Below are positions 32,880 to 44,412 of a stretch of 64,000 nt of DNA, one piece after another; the stretch's first letter is position 1; each line of letters opens with the position of its first letter. This DNA is from Porpolomopsis calyptriformis (taxonomy: Eukaryota; Basidiomycota; Agaricomycetes; Agaricales; Hygrophoraceae): positions 124,001 through 188,000 of the forward strand of contig OX621166.1 in NCBI GenBank assembly GCA_951640195.1. The letters run 5' to 3'. The notes under the pieces were generated by a model. The model was not told the origin of the DNA and searched no databases. It saw only the letters and a list, made by a program, of their open reading frames with translations. A program made the position numbers and the translations under genes.

Positions 32880-34001
32880 ATAGCTTTAGCCTTTCCCTTT
32901 CCCTTTCCTTTCGCTACCAGTATGGGCAGATCAGCAGGTTCACCTGCCGGTGGATCATCAGATAAATCTGCATTTTCCATTGAAAAGTCCGTCAACGATG
33001 AAGTACTTGACCAACCTTCTCCAGTATTCTGAGTCTGAGAAGTTGACGCTATCTGCGATGCTGCCAGCATCAAGCTAGCATTCGGTTCACTGTATTATAA
33101 AATAATAAGGCTGTGAGAGAAAGAGAATATGAACTCGAACGCACTTTGTCTCTTTCACCGTTTGTGTGCCAGATCGAGAAGGTTTTCTTTATTACCGGTC
33201 ACAAATGATAACACAGTATAAGAGAGTTCAGTACTCACCGGTGAGATGCTATCGCACTAAATTTACGTTTCTTGCTTGGAGAGCTTTCAGGTGATAATGT
33301 GTGCTGGGGCGGGGCACCACCTGATGCAGGAGATGGTCTGACATTGAGGATAAGGGCATTGATTTCGACTTCAAGCAAGCCTGCTGAAGTGAGTGAACGA
33401 CATGGACCAAATGCTAGGACAACTGAGCTTATTCTTGGTAAAAAAGTGCGAGCCCAGCGAGGTTTGGTTGAATCGTAACAACACCTTTTGTGAGGAATGA
33501 AACTTGAGTGATAATGAAAAGCAAAAAGGGCACGCACTGAATGGAAGAGGCATTTTGTTGATCTCGAACGTACTCACTAACATTGACAGTGAACGTCCTA
33601 TATACCATTCCGGGTGCAGGCTCACTTGCTCGTGAAACTTGTCCAAGAGCAAAAACGAAAGGAACGGGGACATCAGGTACACAATCGTCATAGGTATCAA
33701 GACTTGCGTCGCCTGGAACAGGAGACAAATAGAAAGCATCCAAAAGAACGACCGAGTTTGCAGGAGCAAATGCCTTCGCAATAACAAAGGCAACAGTGTC
33801 ATTAGGAAGAATGACATCAGTTGAGCTACTGTATACATGGAGCTCAGCAGGAATGCTGTTGTCGTCAAGAATACACTGAATGCATGTTGAATAATGGGTG
33901 TGATAAATACGAATGTCGCCACCAGAACGGCCAGGTTTAGTTACGAATTGGCGATTGCCACCAGTGAGTCCAAGGAATCCAATGATAAAGAAAGCACTCA
34001 T
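32880..34001 (-). CDS. Unknown protein upstream of the Helitron, possible accessory gene
   Basis: Starts at ATG 34001 and continues to about 33550 (SGGDIRIYHTHYSTCIQCIL, STDVILPNDTVAFVIAKAF, YRTFTVNVSEYVRDQQNA). It is then spliced (GTGCGT...AAAAG) to TKPRWARTFLPRISSVVLAF and INALILNVRPSPASG, ending that exon with a basic SPSKKRKF. A further segment, 33073-32880, ends in GKGKGKAKAI. No stop or frameshift is evident if these introns are accepted. I do not know its function. The beta-rich pattern recalls an OB-fold or similar DNA-binding protein, and plant Helitrons carry RPA-like accessory proteins, so a Helitron accessory role is a reasonable guess. Same strand as the helicase, about 620 bp upstream. 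Confidence 0.5.
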
Positions 34002-34417
34002 CGTGGATGGTTGTTATACAGCCAAGAAGCCACCGACAGTCTTTATAACCCTTCCGAAGACATGCCCCAGATCTGATAACAATCTGATAATAATGGAGAC
34101 AGATCCAAATGTACCGTATATGACAAACACAGACCACTTGACTTGCATCGAACGGAACTCGGAAGCACCGCCACGCCATTGTAGAAGTGTATATAAGAGG
34201 CCAGTAATAAGCAAATGGTCGAGCGAGAGCGTAGATAACGAGTGGAGCAAAACAAACATGACCTTGCACTGATCTGCTTAATATACTTAATTAATGTCTC
34301 TGAACCGTCGAGGCAGTAGTCGATTAGTTTGCAGTTTCCAAGGCTGGCGCTCCATCATGGATAGCTCTGAGTCGTTAACTTCTGGTCGCTGCTCAACTGA
34401 AGTTCAAAACTTCTCCA

Positions 34418-34879
34418 TCACTGGAATGCAGTGGGACTCACGAGCTCTGTATCTTTCCCAAATACAGCCAGTGTACTTGTCGATTCAGAGCCAACAGTCT
34501 GCGTTTCACTGTGCCTGGCATCCGATTGTTGAAGATCCACAGAGTCCAGCTTCTGTTCGAAGACGCCATGAATCCGACACCTTTTTTTCCCTATCCATAA
34601 CTCTTTCGCCTTCTCCAGAGCGCATGAGAGGCACTTCTTCGACCTTTGACACGATCGTTGGTGCTTACTCAAAGCATTCCATTGAGAAAATGACCTGCCG
34701 CATACGCATCTTGCAGTACAAAGTGGTTCACTACTTGCAAGAGGGGATTGCATATCACAAAGACTCAAGAATGGTCGTGTCATGCTAGGGACCCAGCTCT
34801 TCATTGAACACAATTTGGTAAGTTGACAATCCTGGAGCGATTGGGCCAATCTTTCGGATTCATTCCGAACTTGGTGCAA
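34418..34879 (-). CDS. C2H2 zinc finger small protein
   Basis: The minus-strand frame contains CVCGRSFSQWNALSKHQRSC, a C2H2-type finger, followed directly by a basic helix-like stretch (QRSKKCLSCALEKAKELW). This finger-plus-basic-tail arrangement is frequent in small agaric proteins. About 150 codons are open; the likely ATG is 34783 (MTRPFLSL), as upstream codons look intronic. It could bind DNA. The neighbouring gene at 35028 is divergent and separated by about 150-250 bp, so they may share a promoter. No stop interrupts the finger. Confidence 0.55.
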   Translation of the reverse strand: MHQVRNESERLAQSLQDCQLTKLCSMKSWVPSMTRPFLSLCDMQSPLASSEPLCTARCVCGRSFSQWNALSKHQRSCQRSKKCLSCALEKAKELWIGKKRCRIHGVFEQKLDSVDLQQSDARHSETQTVGSESTSTLAVFGKDTELVSPTAFQ

Positions 34880-35027
34880 CTGCTAACTGGTGATGTGCAC
34901 ATTTTCCTAATTGGTTCAATTAGGACAACTACATGGACCAGTTTCAGGTGCCCTATTGAGGATATGGTCATGTACGTACTTCGAAAATTTATCATATAAA
35001 GCAGATTGTTTAATTGATAAATCTTAG

Positions 35028-35943
35028 ATGGCGTTCACCCACCCTCACCCAATGCCCGTTCTAAGGACTCGTAGTGCTCCTTCTGCAGGGGTAGTACAGT
35101 GTCAACCTACGATCATTCGTACTCCACGAAGATCTCGGGTTTTCCTCTTTAGTACTGATAACAGAGGAACTCGCACTTACCCGAACACGCCTTCCTCACC
35201 AACATTTCACATCCGAGCGAACCATCAACATGGCCATCCCTCGGCCATCGGGCCCTATGCCTATAGGCCTCAGAAATCCAGGGTTCAGGATTCTCCCACA
35301 AGTGACCAGCAAGTTAAATCCGATCATGGGTTCAATTGGGCCATCAGATACAGCGTTTTTCCGCACGAGAGTGAGTAGCCATGTACACTTTCTTGGGATC
35401 TAAATGTCCTTGTGTGCTGACACCTGACACCTGACCAAAGGCTCGGACTCGATTTCCGCAAGCAGTGGCATATTGACTGTCATCAGTATCAGCAGTTCCC
35501 CTGAATCCAAGCCTGGTGCCTACCGCCTCTTTGTATTCTGGGTCTTGAGGCTGATGGACTTTCAGGAAAGCCCGTGCTCGCTGTCGCTGGCTCGGAAATC
35601 ACTACCAAGATCAATGCCGGTGCTAAACAACCCACAGCCTATGATGGTGCATATGTCTCTGTAGAATACATACTCTGGTGACAAAACTCTTGCAGGTCTT
35701 GACCCGGCAATATTCAAGAGAGTCTATCCAACTTCGCAGCCATTGGCACAAAGCAACATCCACTTGTTAATGGCGCTGGACTGCTTTAGCGGGGCTGGTC
35801 TATCAGAGAGGCAATTGTCGGCTCTTATTGTGAAGTGCTGCCATTGTCACAGGTATATGACAAGGAGCTCAATTGAATGGCACAACTGCGAGGAAATTGA
35901 TTCGAACGAGACTGATTTTATTGACTTAACCACTGACGATTAG
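35028..35943 (+). pseudogene. Agaric protein family of unknown function with C-terminal CCHC-like cluster
   Basis: Three plus-strand segments join into one gene: 35028 to about 35371 (ends DHGFNWAIRYSVFPHE), then about 35440-35690 (LDFRKQWHIDCHQYQQFP, then AVAGSEITTKINAGAKQPTA), and about 35697-35943 (ALDCFSGAGLSERQLSALIV, then CCHCHRYMTRSSIEWHNC and a DFIDLTTDD tail). I recall this architecture from many uncharacterised Agaricomycete proteins. The Cys/His cluster may bind zinc, and the IDLT tail resembles a SUMO-interacting motif; both are inference. Exon 2 contains one in-frame TGA after QQFP, compatible with a CGA-to-TGA change, so it is probably broken. Confidence 0.5.
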
Positions 35944-36230
35944 CATACCAGTTAATCCCTAACGCGTTTATTTGTAAAATAGCATGTCTATAGGATGTTG
36001 AGTAGTAAAAAACTCCTTTCTCATTTACTTTGCAAACTTAGTGAAATAAATATCGCATCATATTATACACCAATAAAAATGCAGACAAATGGAGAAACAT
36101 ACTAATTCTGGTGGCTACAAGTGATGGCTCGGGATACAGCTGAAGTTCTACTTTTACAAGTAGTTCCCACATCTCCTATGGATTTTGTCAATAAGTGGGC
36201 ATGTGGGACAAGAACATAGATGTATTCACT

Positions 36231-36930
36231 CTAAGAAGTAACACCGTTCATGGGCGGCTTTGGGGATTCCGTTTTATCGCGTCGATGTTGCCAGCCGATT
36301 GCGCTGAAGGTGACCAAAAGCCTATGCTGCCGAGCAGCGTTCCCAATGCGTGAGATATCATGTTGCGCTTGTTGTAGTATGTGACATGTAAGTAAAAATT
36401 TTTCGCGACTGGCTTGCATATGGTTGAGGTCATGGGTGTATTCTTGTTGGGCAAGAAGCTGTTCATTGTAACACTTCTCTTCCATCTCCCAGATGCGATG
36501 CATCTCTTCTTGGGTGACGTCCAGTGGAACAAGTAAATCGTGATTCTGCAAAAAGTTACACTGTCTCAAAACTGAAGCTTGAAGAATGGTTATCACATGC
36601 CGCTGGGAAACAGAATTCTGCACCTTCAAGCTGCCAGTTCATATTGGACATTGGATGAGAAGTCGAGGTTGGAGAGAATGACACCTTAAGTGGAGAAGGT
36701 GAGCGGGAGCTTGTTGGTGCATCCCCATGAGCGGAGGGGCATCAGAAGTCTGATTTAGGTGGTTGGCTGTAGAGCCACATACCTTGATGACTCTGGACTT
36801 GAATGGCATGTTGAGGGCGAAGGGATTGCTTCACGCCAGACCAAAACTTTAGTCGGGGGGGTTTCAGTGAGGGATTCGGATGATGGAGGTTGTGCCATTT
36901 GAGAACCAAACGATGAGTTGGCAACAGCAT
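36231..36930 (-). pseudogene. Unknown protein remnant
   Basis: Two minus-strand frames, 36930-36742 (HRLVLKWHNLHHPNPSLKPP) and 36629-36231 (VTQEEMHRIWEMEEKCYNEQ, HDLNHMQASREKFLLTCHIL), look coding by composition and are separated by a stop-containing stretch. The second is rich in helical, coiled-coil-like sequence. No family is recognised. It could be a small intact gene beginning within 36629 or part of a decayed one. Confidence 0.3.
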
Positions 36931-37097
36931 AACTTATTTGAAACTGGAGTGAGAATTGAGTCGGAGCTTGTGCCTGGAATTAAGCTCCTATCATGTGAAA
37001 TCTAAATTTAGTGGTTGCCAATTAGCCTCAGGAAGACACTGCTCTTTGTAATGATGGATCCAATTGGGCAGACTATAAACTGCAAGTGAGAAGGGCT

Positions 37098-38725
37098 TGT
37101 AGAAATAGATTCAGGATATTTTGTAGTCAGATTATAGGGCACCTGACTTAGCATAGGATATCAAAGTAGGGAGCCTAGAGATGAGTGACTAACTCAAAGG
37201 AAAGATTTCCTGGTGTACTGTGTATAATCTAATGGGGAATCTACCCTATCATATAATACTATATATACAAGAGTTTGGTGGATATGCTAGGTAGCATGTG
37301 ACTAATGAGCTCTTAATACTACTAGTATAGGAATACATACATGATATGTTGGAATATTCAGAAGCCTATTTAGGCTATCTTGGTAATTATGAGGAACATT
37401 CTATTTTCATGTACCAGTAGCGTATTCTGCTCTCATAGTCAGCTTTGTAGTCAGCCACAGTAGCACTGCCACATTGCGATGTATATAATGTACGTAGCAA
37501 TGGGGTGAATTCCCCATTGGATTATACAGTCATGTACCTTGACTATTCTGTCAACTGAGATCATCGCTTGCTATCATTCACTCTATAGCCTTGACACCAT
37601 CAGCAACGTCTTCCACATTCTACCCTATAATCCAACATCAGAATTGCGTTGAATCAATTCTCAACATGATACATATATAATATAGCATAATATCTAAGTC
37701 AGCCAAAATTGGCTCCCAAATATTCCAACACACCCCCTGGAGCCTAAGCATGCTGACATTGGGTGGAGGCATTGGTGACTTGAGTACTCCACTTGTGTTT
37801 CCTCTTGTCCCTTGAAGATTGTGCTACATGTCATCACATTTCAGTTGCATCCACTACTATGGCATTATACGATTCAGTGTCTGGTGGTGTAGTAGGCAGT
37901 GGGTATAACAAATGATATTGAAGGCTAGGGTGCAGAGGAGATAAAGGGTTGATCACCCCCTGGCTATGGGAGTGGGACTTCTTGGACTTCTGGTTCTTTG
38001 CTACTCTTTTCTTCATCATACTGGGATCCTTGGTACAGCACTCTGTAGCTCCATGACCAAGGGTATGGCAAGTGGTACATCTAGTGCAAGGTGCACAGCA
38101 TTTCAGTTGCAACATAGTAGTAGCAGTGGTAGATATAGTCAGATCATATGTGGAAGTGACAGATACACTGCTGGCTTACTCTAAGTTGTTTAGTTGATCA
38201 TTGATCTCAGTGTGGACAACTTCAAGTTGTTTGTTGTTCTAATTGACTTGTTCAAAACCTTTGAACAGCTGTTCTCCTAGATAGCATATTGTGTGGATAA
38301 TCTAATTCTTAATTATCATAATTGAGGAGGAGTCTAGCACATCATTGAGGGAGTTCCTGAACCTTTCACAATCAACTGGAAGGAGTTAGTAAGACATCTT
38401 CAGAAGAGTGTGATGGTAATTGGATTATGTAGAAATAGATTCAGGATATTTCATAGTCAGATTATAGGGACCTGACCTAGAATAGGATATCAAAATAGGG
38501 AGCCTAGAGATGAGTGACTAACTTGAAGGAAAGATTTCCTAGTATACTGTGTATAATCTGATAGGGAATCTACCCTATCATATGATACTATATATACAGG
38601 AGTTTAGTAGCTATGCTAGGTAGCATGTGACTAATAAGCTCTTAATGCTACTGGTACAGGAATACATATGTGATATGGCACAATATCTGAGTCAGCTAAA
38701 ATTAGCTCCCAAATATTCCAATAGG
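37098..38725 (-). mobile_element. Copia-type LTR retrotransposon remnant
   Basis: Two direct copies of the same LTR flank about 700 bp. Read on the minus strand they start TGTTGGAATATTTGGGAGCC and end CTATTTCTACA. The copy at 37098-37730 is about 633 bp; the copy at about 38427-38725 lacks some 330 internal bp. On the minus strand CCAGGGGGTG directly precedes the 37098-37730 copy, a good polypurine tract, so that is the 3' LTR. Between the LTRs only a gag zinc knuckle is left. The TGTTGGAATA start is typical of copia elements. Confidence 0.7.
37834..38115 (-). pseudogene. Copia gag zinc-knuckle fragment
   Basis: The minus-strand frame contains CTTCHTLGHGATEC, a C-x2-C-x4-H-x4-C retroviral-type zinc knuckle, followed by a basic stretch. 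It lies between the two copia LTRs in the same orientation. The rest of gag and all of pol are absent. Confidence 0.6.
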
Positions 38726-38727
38726 GC

Positions 38728-38877
38728 TATAGGTCAAAAGGGTTAGTAGCATATCTTGAAGGCTATGTAAAGGAACCTACTGCCTTCACCAAGGTTATAG
38801 GTGTTCCCCAAGTGAATAGTAAAGATGTGATAGAAGAACAAATAGAAGCAAGGGAAAAGAAAATAGCTGAGTTTAAG
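38728..38877 (+). pseudogene. Copia-type gag N-terminal fragment cut by a Ty3 insertion
   Basis: The plus strand reads SKGLVAYLEGYVKEPTAFTK and EEQIEAREKKIAEFK, resembling the N-terminal part of copia gag polyproteins, and is interrupted exactly where the 5' LTR of the Ty3 element begins at 38878. The continuation is not found after the 3' LTR at 45743. Confidence 0.45.
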
Positions 38878-39236
38878 TGTCAGAGATAGATTTTTTCTTT
38901 TTCCTTTGCTCGTCTATCTCTATTTACATCAGACAGTTTACATCAATAACCGCTTAGCCACCCAAGCTCCGCTTAGTAATAGAAGGTGACCAAGCCATAT
39001 CTATATTTAGTCTACCATCACTCTCCTTATCTATATGACTCATCCATAGTCGTTACGACTCACACATAGTCAGCATGACTCATACTTGGCTAGTATATAA
39101 AGCTAGCAGTAGATAGACTTAGGATAAGTCTGTTTCTTTCATTAACACCCCAATCAGTAGTCTTCCAACCCTTTAAAACCCTACACCCAGAGCCTGAAGT
39201 AAAACCTTGCGATCAACCCTAGACTGCCGTCTAACA
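38878..39236 (+). repeat. 5' LTR of Ty3 chromovirus
   Basis: Begins TGTCAGAGATA and ends GTCTAACA, matched by 45385-45742. It contains TATATAA at 39094-39100 and the predicted RNA start near 39126. Confidence 0.92.
39094..39137 (+). promoter_or_regulatory. LTR promoter: TATA box and predicted RNA 5' end
   Basis: TATATAA lies 32 bp before aagtctgtttct (39126-39137), the exact reverse complement of the bases that follow the LTR. In self-primed elements the RNA starts at this complementary sequence, so the spacing supports both assignments. Confidence 0.65.
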
Positions 39237-39248
39237 AGAAACAGACTT
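39237..39248 (+). other. Self-complementary primer-binding site (Tf1-like)
   Basis: The 12 bases directly after the 5' LTR, agaaacagactt, are perfectly complementary to aagtctgtttct at 39126-39137 within the LTR, at the predicted 5' end of the transcript. This is the arrangement by which Tf1/sushi-type elements prime reverse transcription from their own RNA in place of a tRNA. Confidence 0.75.
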
Positions 39249-39416
39249 CCTTCTTGCTCACTCCACGCTATACAACCTCTACTCTGTCTGGCCAGTGCTG
39301 AAGGTCTTCACCCACCAGATCAATTTCACCACCCAGACATCAATATCGATTAGGCTTGCTTTCTCCCCTTGTATTCCCGTCAAGCTCCCCAATATCCAAC
39401 TGCCACCATTCCACCA

Positions 39417-40580
39417 ATGGTTTTGACTCGTTCATCATCCACTATCCCTCACCCTGCTATCCCTCTCTCCCAGGAAGGTTCTCTCCCTCCTGCCCCAGCT
39501 CCCATCCCTGATGAGACGGTTGACCCTGCCCAAGAAGAAGAAGAACAAGCGGGTCCCTCTCACTCAAAAGGGAAAGGTCAAGCTGAGGACAATGATGAGG
39601 ATGAAGAAGAAGATCCACGCGTAGCCTTCGAGATTATGAAGCAGGATTATCAACAATTGCTGCAGGTCCAACAAGACCAAGCACAAGTGAGTCATAGAAT
39701 TGAACAACAACTTCAAGTATTGATGGCCAACCTCATAGGCCCCCAACCTGTCCCTGCCCCTGCCCCCACCAAGATCAAGATGAACCCTCCTGACGAATTC
39801 TCTGGTGACCCCACCAAGCTCCGCAACTTCCTGCATCAAGTGAAGTTGAATCATTTGGGGTGACCAGGAATCTCAGAGACCAACAAGATTATCTATACCT
39901 TGTCATTTATAATTGGAGGAAATGCAGAACCATGGGCTGAGCATCAAGTAGACGCTTACACAACATTGAACTGGGTTGGTGCCGATTGGGCTGTCTTTGA
40001 ACAAGCCCTCACCTGAGACTTTGGAGACTTGGACCCCAAGTCAACTGCTCAACTGAAGATCAAGGACGTCAAGCAGTTCAACAAGAGTGCAGAGGAGTAC
40101 AACATCGATTTCAATCGATGGGCCCATGATACTGGATACGGACAAGAAGCTTCGGTGATTTTATATAAAGATGGACTCAACCCCTCCCTTTTGTGACAGA
40201 TCTACCTTTCAGATCATCAACCCACCACCCTCTTTGAATGGCAGTCTCATGCTGCAGAACTTGACAGACAACATCGAGAATTTTTGGCTAGAACATCTTC
40301 TAAGCCCCAGACTCGCAACACTCGCATCACCAATACCCCTTACCGACAAGGACCACCTGCTGGTCCCTCCACCTATTCCAACCCTGCTGCCCCCAGAATC
40401 AAACAAGAAGAGAAGCCTGCTTCACTAGGAGGAATTCCCAAAGGAGCATGTTTCAACTGTGGACGATTTGGCCACTTTGCCAGTTCTTGTCCCAATACTC
40501 CTAGGATGAGTACTTCTGGTTCTAGAAGCCGCTCCTTCACCCCAGCAGCTAGAGGTCGTCGAGGAAAGAAACCTAGTTGA
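39417..40580 (+). pseudogene. gag: gag of Ty3 chromovirus
   Basis: From ATG 39417 (MVLTRSSS) one frame runs to 40580 with in-frame TGA codons at 39861, 40014 and 40194; the TGA at 40578 may be another lesion or the natural end. Content: a Pro/Ser-rich then acidic N-terminus, the capsid-like gag core (PPDEFSGDPTKLRNFLHQVK, AEEYNIDFNRWAHDTGYG) and a zinc knuckle CFNCGRFGHFASSC followed by a basic tail. The first three stops sit at positions where Arg (CGA) fits. Pol follows in a different frame. Confidence 0.85.
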
Positions 40581-40732
40581 GGGAGAAACGTTTGAGTTCT
40601 GGAGACCTCAGCCTCAATTGAGGAGGTCAACTCTAATGAAGATTCTCATCAAGATTTCAAGAAGTGTGGTATCGTCAACTGGGAGCCTAGGAGGAAAGAA
40701 GAGCTGAAGAGAGCTTTGGAGAAACAGGGTTT

Positions 40733-43700
40733 TTGAACAGTCCAGACAATAGCTTGTGCATTGCGGACTCCTTTTCTCTGTGTACCACTACCCCTATGCA
40801 ATCTATTTCCCAAATTCTTGGTGCACTTGATTTGAGTGAAGAAGCTTTAACCATCCCCCTTTGGTTGGAAACCACAGACACTGGTAGACAAATTGCCGCC
40901 AGTGCATTGATAGACTCTGGCGCCTCTGGATGCTTTATAAACTGGAACTTCATGCAGGAATGCGATATCCCTTTTTATCGATTGGAAGGACCAATCCCCG
41001 TGTGGAACACAGATGGGACAGACAACCGAGGAGGTTCCATTGAATATACTGTAGACCTGTGGTTGGAGATGCCAGATTTTCCTAGAGAACGAACCCATTT
41101 GGAAGTGACAAATTTAGGAGATATGATACAGGTTATCCTTGGCTACCCGTGGCTCAAATGTAACGATCCCCTGGTTGACTGGAAGGCTGGAACACTGACT
41201 TCATGTCAGACTGTGGCCCCAACCAAGACTTCTCAGGCTGGAGTGATAGTGTCATGAGTAGGCTCTACGTTGAATGGCGACTCCTACGCCAAGATTATCA
41301 GATTGGTCTCACTGGGAGACCATGCAAGACCCACTACCGTGGAGGAAGATATGAAGAAGTATGTGCCAAAGAAATACTGGAGGCACTGGAAGGTGTTTAT
41401 GAAGACTACCTTTAATAAACTTCCCCCATGACAACCAGAATTTGACCATGTGATTGATCTCGAACCTACCTTTAGACCCAAGATTGGAAAGGTGTACAAA
41501 CTCACTGAGTACGAACAGGGAAAGCTGAATGAATTCCTGGAGGAACAACTTGCAAGTGGATGAATACAACGATCGAACTCCAAACAGGCTGCCTCATTCT
41601 TCTTTGCTGCCAAAGGTGAAGAAGTTAATGCCCAAGGACAAGATGCTGGACTGCGTCCAATCCAAGACTATTGCTATCTGAATGCTCACACAATCCCAGA
41701 TGCCTATCCCTTACCTCTCATCTCTGAGATTATTCAACAAACCAAGTTATCAGAAGCGGAACTGTTCACAGTCATGGATATCCGATGGGGCTTTAACAAT
41801 ATTTGTATCAAAGAAGGAGACGAATGGAAAGGAGCCTTCAACACTCGACGAGGGCTATTTGAGCCCACCGTTATGTTCTTTGGAATGCGAAACTCGCCTG
41901 CCTCCTTCCAACAAATGATCGATGTTCTCTTCAAAGAGGTTATCGATTCCAAGCAGGTCCATATCTATATTGACGATATCCTGATCATGGGAAAGGACCT
42001 CACTGAACTCACCTATTGGACAGAATGAACTCTAGAGATCATGGAGAAGAATCAACTGTCCTGCAAACCCATCAAGTGCCAGTTCGAGAAAAAGGAAGTG
42101 ATTTATCTGGGGATGATGATCTCAAAAGGCCACATTGCTATTAACCCCAAGAAGGTTGAGGCGATCAGAACCTGGCCTATCCCCCAGAAAAAATGAGATC
42201 TCCAATCCTTCCTTGGCACTGCCAACTTTTGGCGAAGGTTTATCAAGGATTACTCCCTGATTGCTCGTCCTCTCAATGAGCTCCTACGAAAGGATCAAGA
42301 ATGGATTTGGACCCCTAGGCAACAATGTGCTTTTGATACCCTCAAGAATGCACTTACCTCTGCTCCTGTTTTGAGAACCCCAAAGCCAGACCTTCCTTAC
42401 CTTCTGGAGACGGATGCCTCTGGTGTTGCACTGGGTGCAGTCTTAACCCAGAAAGAGAATGACGAAGAGGATTGGCATCCCATTGGCTTCTACTCCAAGA
42501 CCCTCCTCCCGGCTGAATGAAATTACCCCACCCATGACCAAGAGCTTTTAGCTATCATATCTGCCTTGAATGAATGGAGATACCTCCTACAAGGGACACG
42601 GCAACCCATTATGATCAAGACTGACAACCAGTCCCTCTAATACTTCATGACCAGTCATCAACTCTCCAGACGCCAGGCTAGATGGTCTGAGTTTTTGGCT
42701 CGCTTTTAGTTCAGAATCAGCTACCAGCCTAGAATCAAGAATAAGGCTGATGGACTCTCCAAATGTCCAGATCATTACCCGGAGTCTTATGAGGAGGTGG
42801 AGGACAAGGTCCTTCTGCCAAAAGAACTTTTTGTCAATGCAATCATCAGTTTATCATCCCCCAACTTTTATCCAAGCTTTGCTTCCATTCCCCCCTACCC
42901 CCTGAGATCATGGCCAAAATTGAAGATCCCTCTTCCAGATACACCTATGTAGATGGCATTGTGCGCAATGCTGGAGATCGTATAGTTGTGCCAAAGGATG
43001 TATCTTTGCGCATGGAAATTATTCGATTGACCCATGACACACCCACTGGTGGCCATCCCGGCATTGAGAAGACGAAGGAACTGCTCCTCCGTAACTACAC
43101 ATGGGAAGGTGCCCCACAAGATATCACCAATTACGTGAAGTCCTGCCTTGCTTGTTAACAGACCAAGGTTTATCCACAGAAACCCACTGGACTTCTCCAA
43201 CCGTTACCCCCTCCTACTAAACCGTGGCAACAGATCACTGCTGATCTAATCGTGGAACTCCCTAATTCAAAAGGATTTGACGCTATTCTAGTTGTGGTGG
43301 ACAGATTCACCAAACGGGCTCACTTCATCCCAACAACTGGAAACCTGTCTGCTAAAGGAACTGCTGTGCTGTTTCAGGAACATGTCTGGAAGCACCATGG
43401 ATGGCCAGAGAAGATCATTACCAATCAAGGAACCCAATTCTCATTGAAGTTCGCTACGTCATTGAACGAACTCCTAGGAACCACTTCTGGGCTTTCTACC
43501 GCCTATCACCCCCAAACAGATGGACAAACTGAACGAACCAATCAAGAGTTAGAGCAGTACGTATGGCTCTACACTAACTTCATGCAAGACGATTGGAAAG
43601 ACTGGTTAGCCCCAGTGGAGTTTGCTTATAACAACCGAGAACATTCCTCCACTCACCAATCCCCCTTCTGGCTTGAATATGGCCGACACCCTCACACCCC

Positions 43701-44299
43701 CTTATCAGTTCCGACCCAAACCTCAAATCCCGATGCCAACAAGTTTTACGTGCAGCTTACTAGAGCTAGAGAGAACGCTGAAGAGTCTCTTCAAAAGACT
43801 GCTAACTCAATGAAGCTCTATGCCGATCGAAAATGTCAAAAGGAACCCACATTTTACAAAGGACAAAGGGTCTGGCTTAATGCCAAGAATTTGAAAACTG
43901 GCCAGCCCACAAAGAAACTGGATGTCCGCCAGCTCGGACCTTTTATAATTCTAAAACAAGTATCACCTGTGGCTTACCAACTAAAGCTACCGCTGTTATG
44001 GAGGATCCACCCTGTGTTTCACGTTTCACTACTCAAAGCTCTAGAGGAGAATCTCGATCTCCATCCCCCCATTGAGGAAGATGATAACCTCCGACCACCT
44101 CTGGACATGATTGAAGGGGAACCCGAGTATGAAGTGGAACGTATTTTGAATCACACCCCAGGAAAACGAAATCGACAATACTTAATCAAATAGAAAGGCT
44201 ACCTGATAGAGGCAGCCACCTGGGAACCACGATGGAACCTCAAGCATGCAAAAGACATCTTAATGAATTATGAAAAGTCTATTCAAGCGGCGATTTAAC
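40733..44299 (+). pseudogene. pol: pol of Ty3 chromovirus (PR-RT-RH-INT-chromodomain)
   Basis: Protease ALIDSGASGCF (about 40913); reverse transcriptase FTVMDIRWGFNN and YIDDIL (about 41970); RNase H LLETDASGVALGAVL, ELLAIISALNEW and TDNQSL; integrase with the GHPGIEKTKELL zinc region, TADLIVELP, and DGQTERTNQELE; chromodomain EYEVERILNHTPGKRNRQYL then KGYLIEAATWEP. In-frame stops: TGA at 41255, 41429, 41561, 42026, 42194, 42518; TAA at 42638, 43156; TAG at 42707, 44191. A frameshift lies in the C-rich run near 42890-42900. The second integrase acidic residue reads TNQGTQF where DRG is expected, so the catalytic Asp is also lost. Apart from C/G-to-T/A changes the protein is well preserved. 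Confidence 0.92.
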
Positions 44300-44412
44300 T
44301 CTCTTTTACGAATACTACCGATATCACGATCATTGAATCTCCTTTTCTCCTTTTCAATCTCCAACAATTATAAGGACTTCCCCTTTCCAACAATCATCAA
44401 AAGAAGCACAAA

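Noticed and set aside
37350..37690. A separate insertion inside the copia LTR
   Set aside because: The 633-bp LTR copy looks like the full form and the other copy like a deletion; no boundary signals of an insertion were found.
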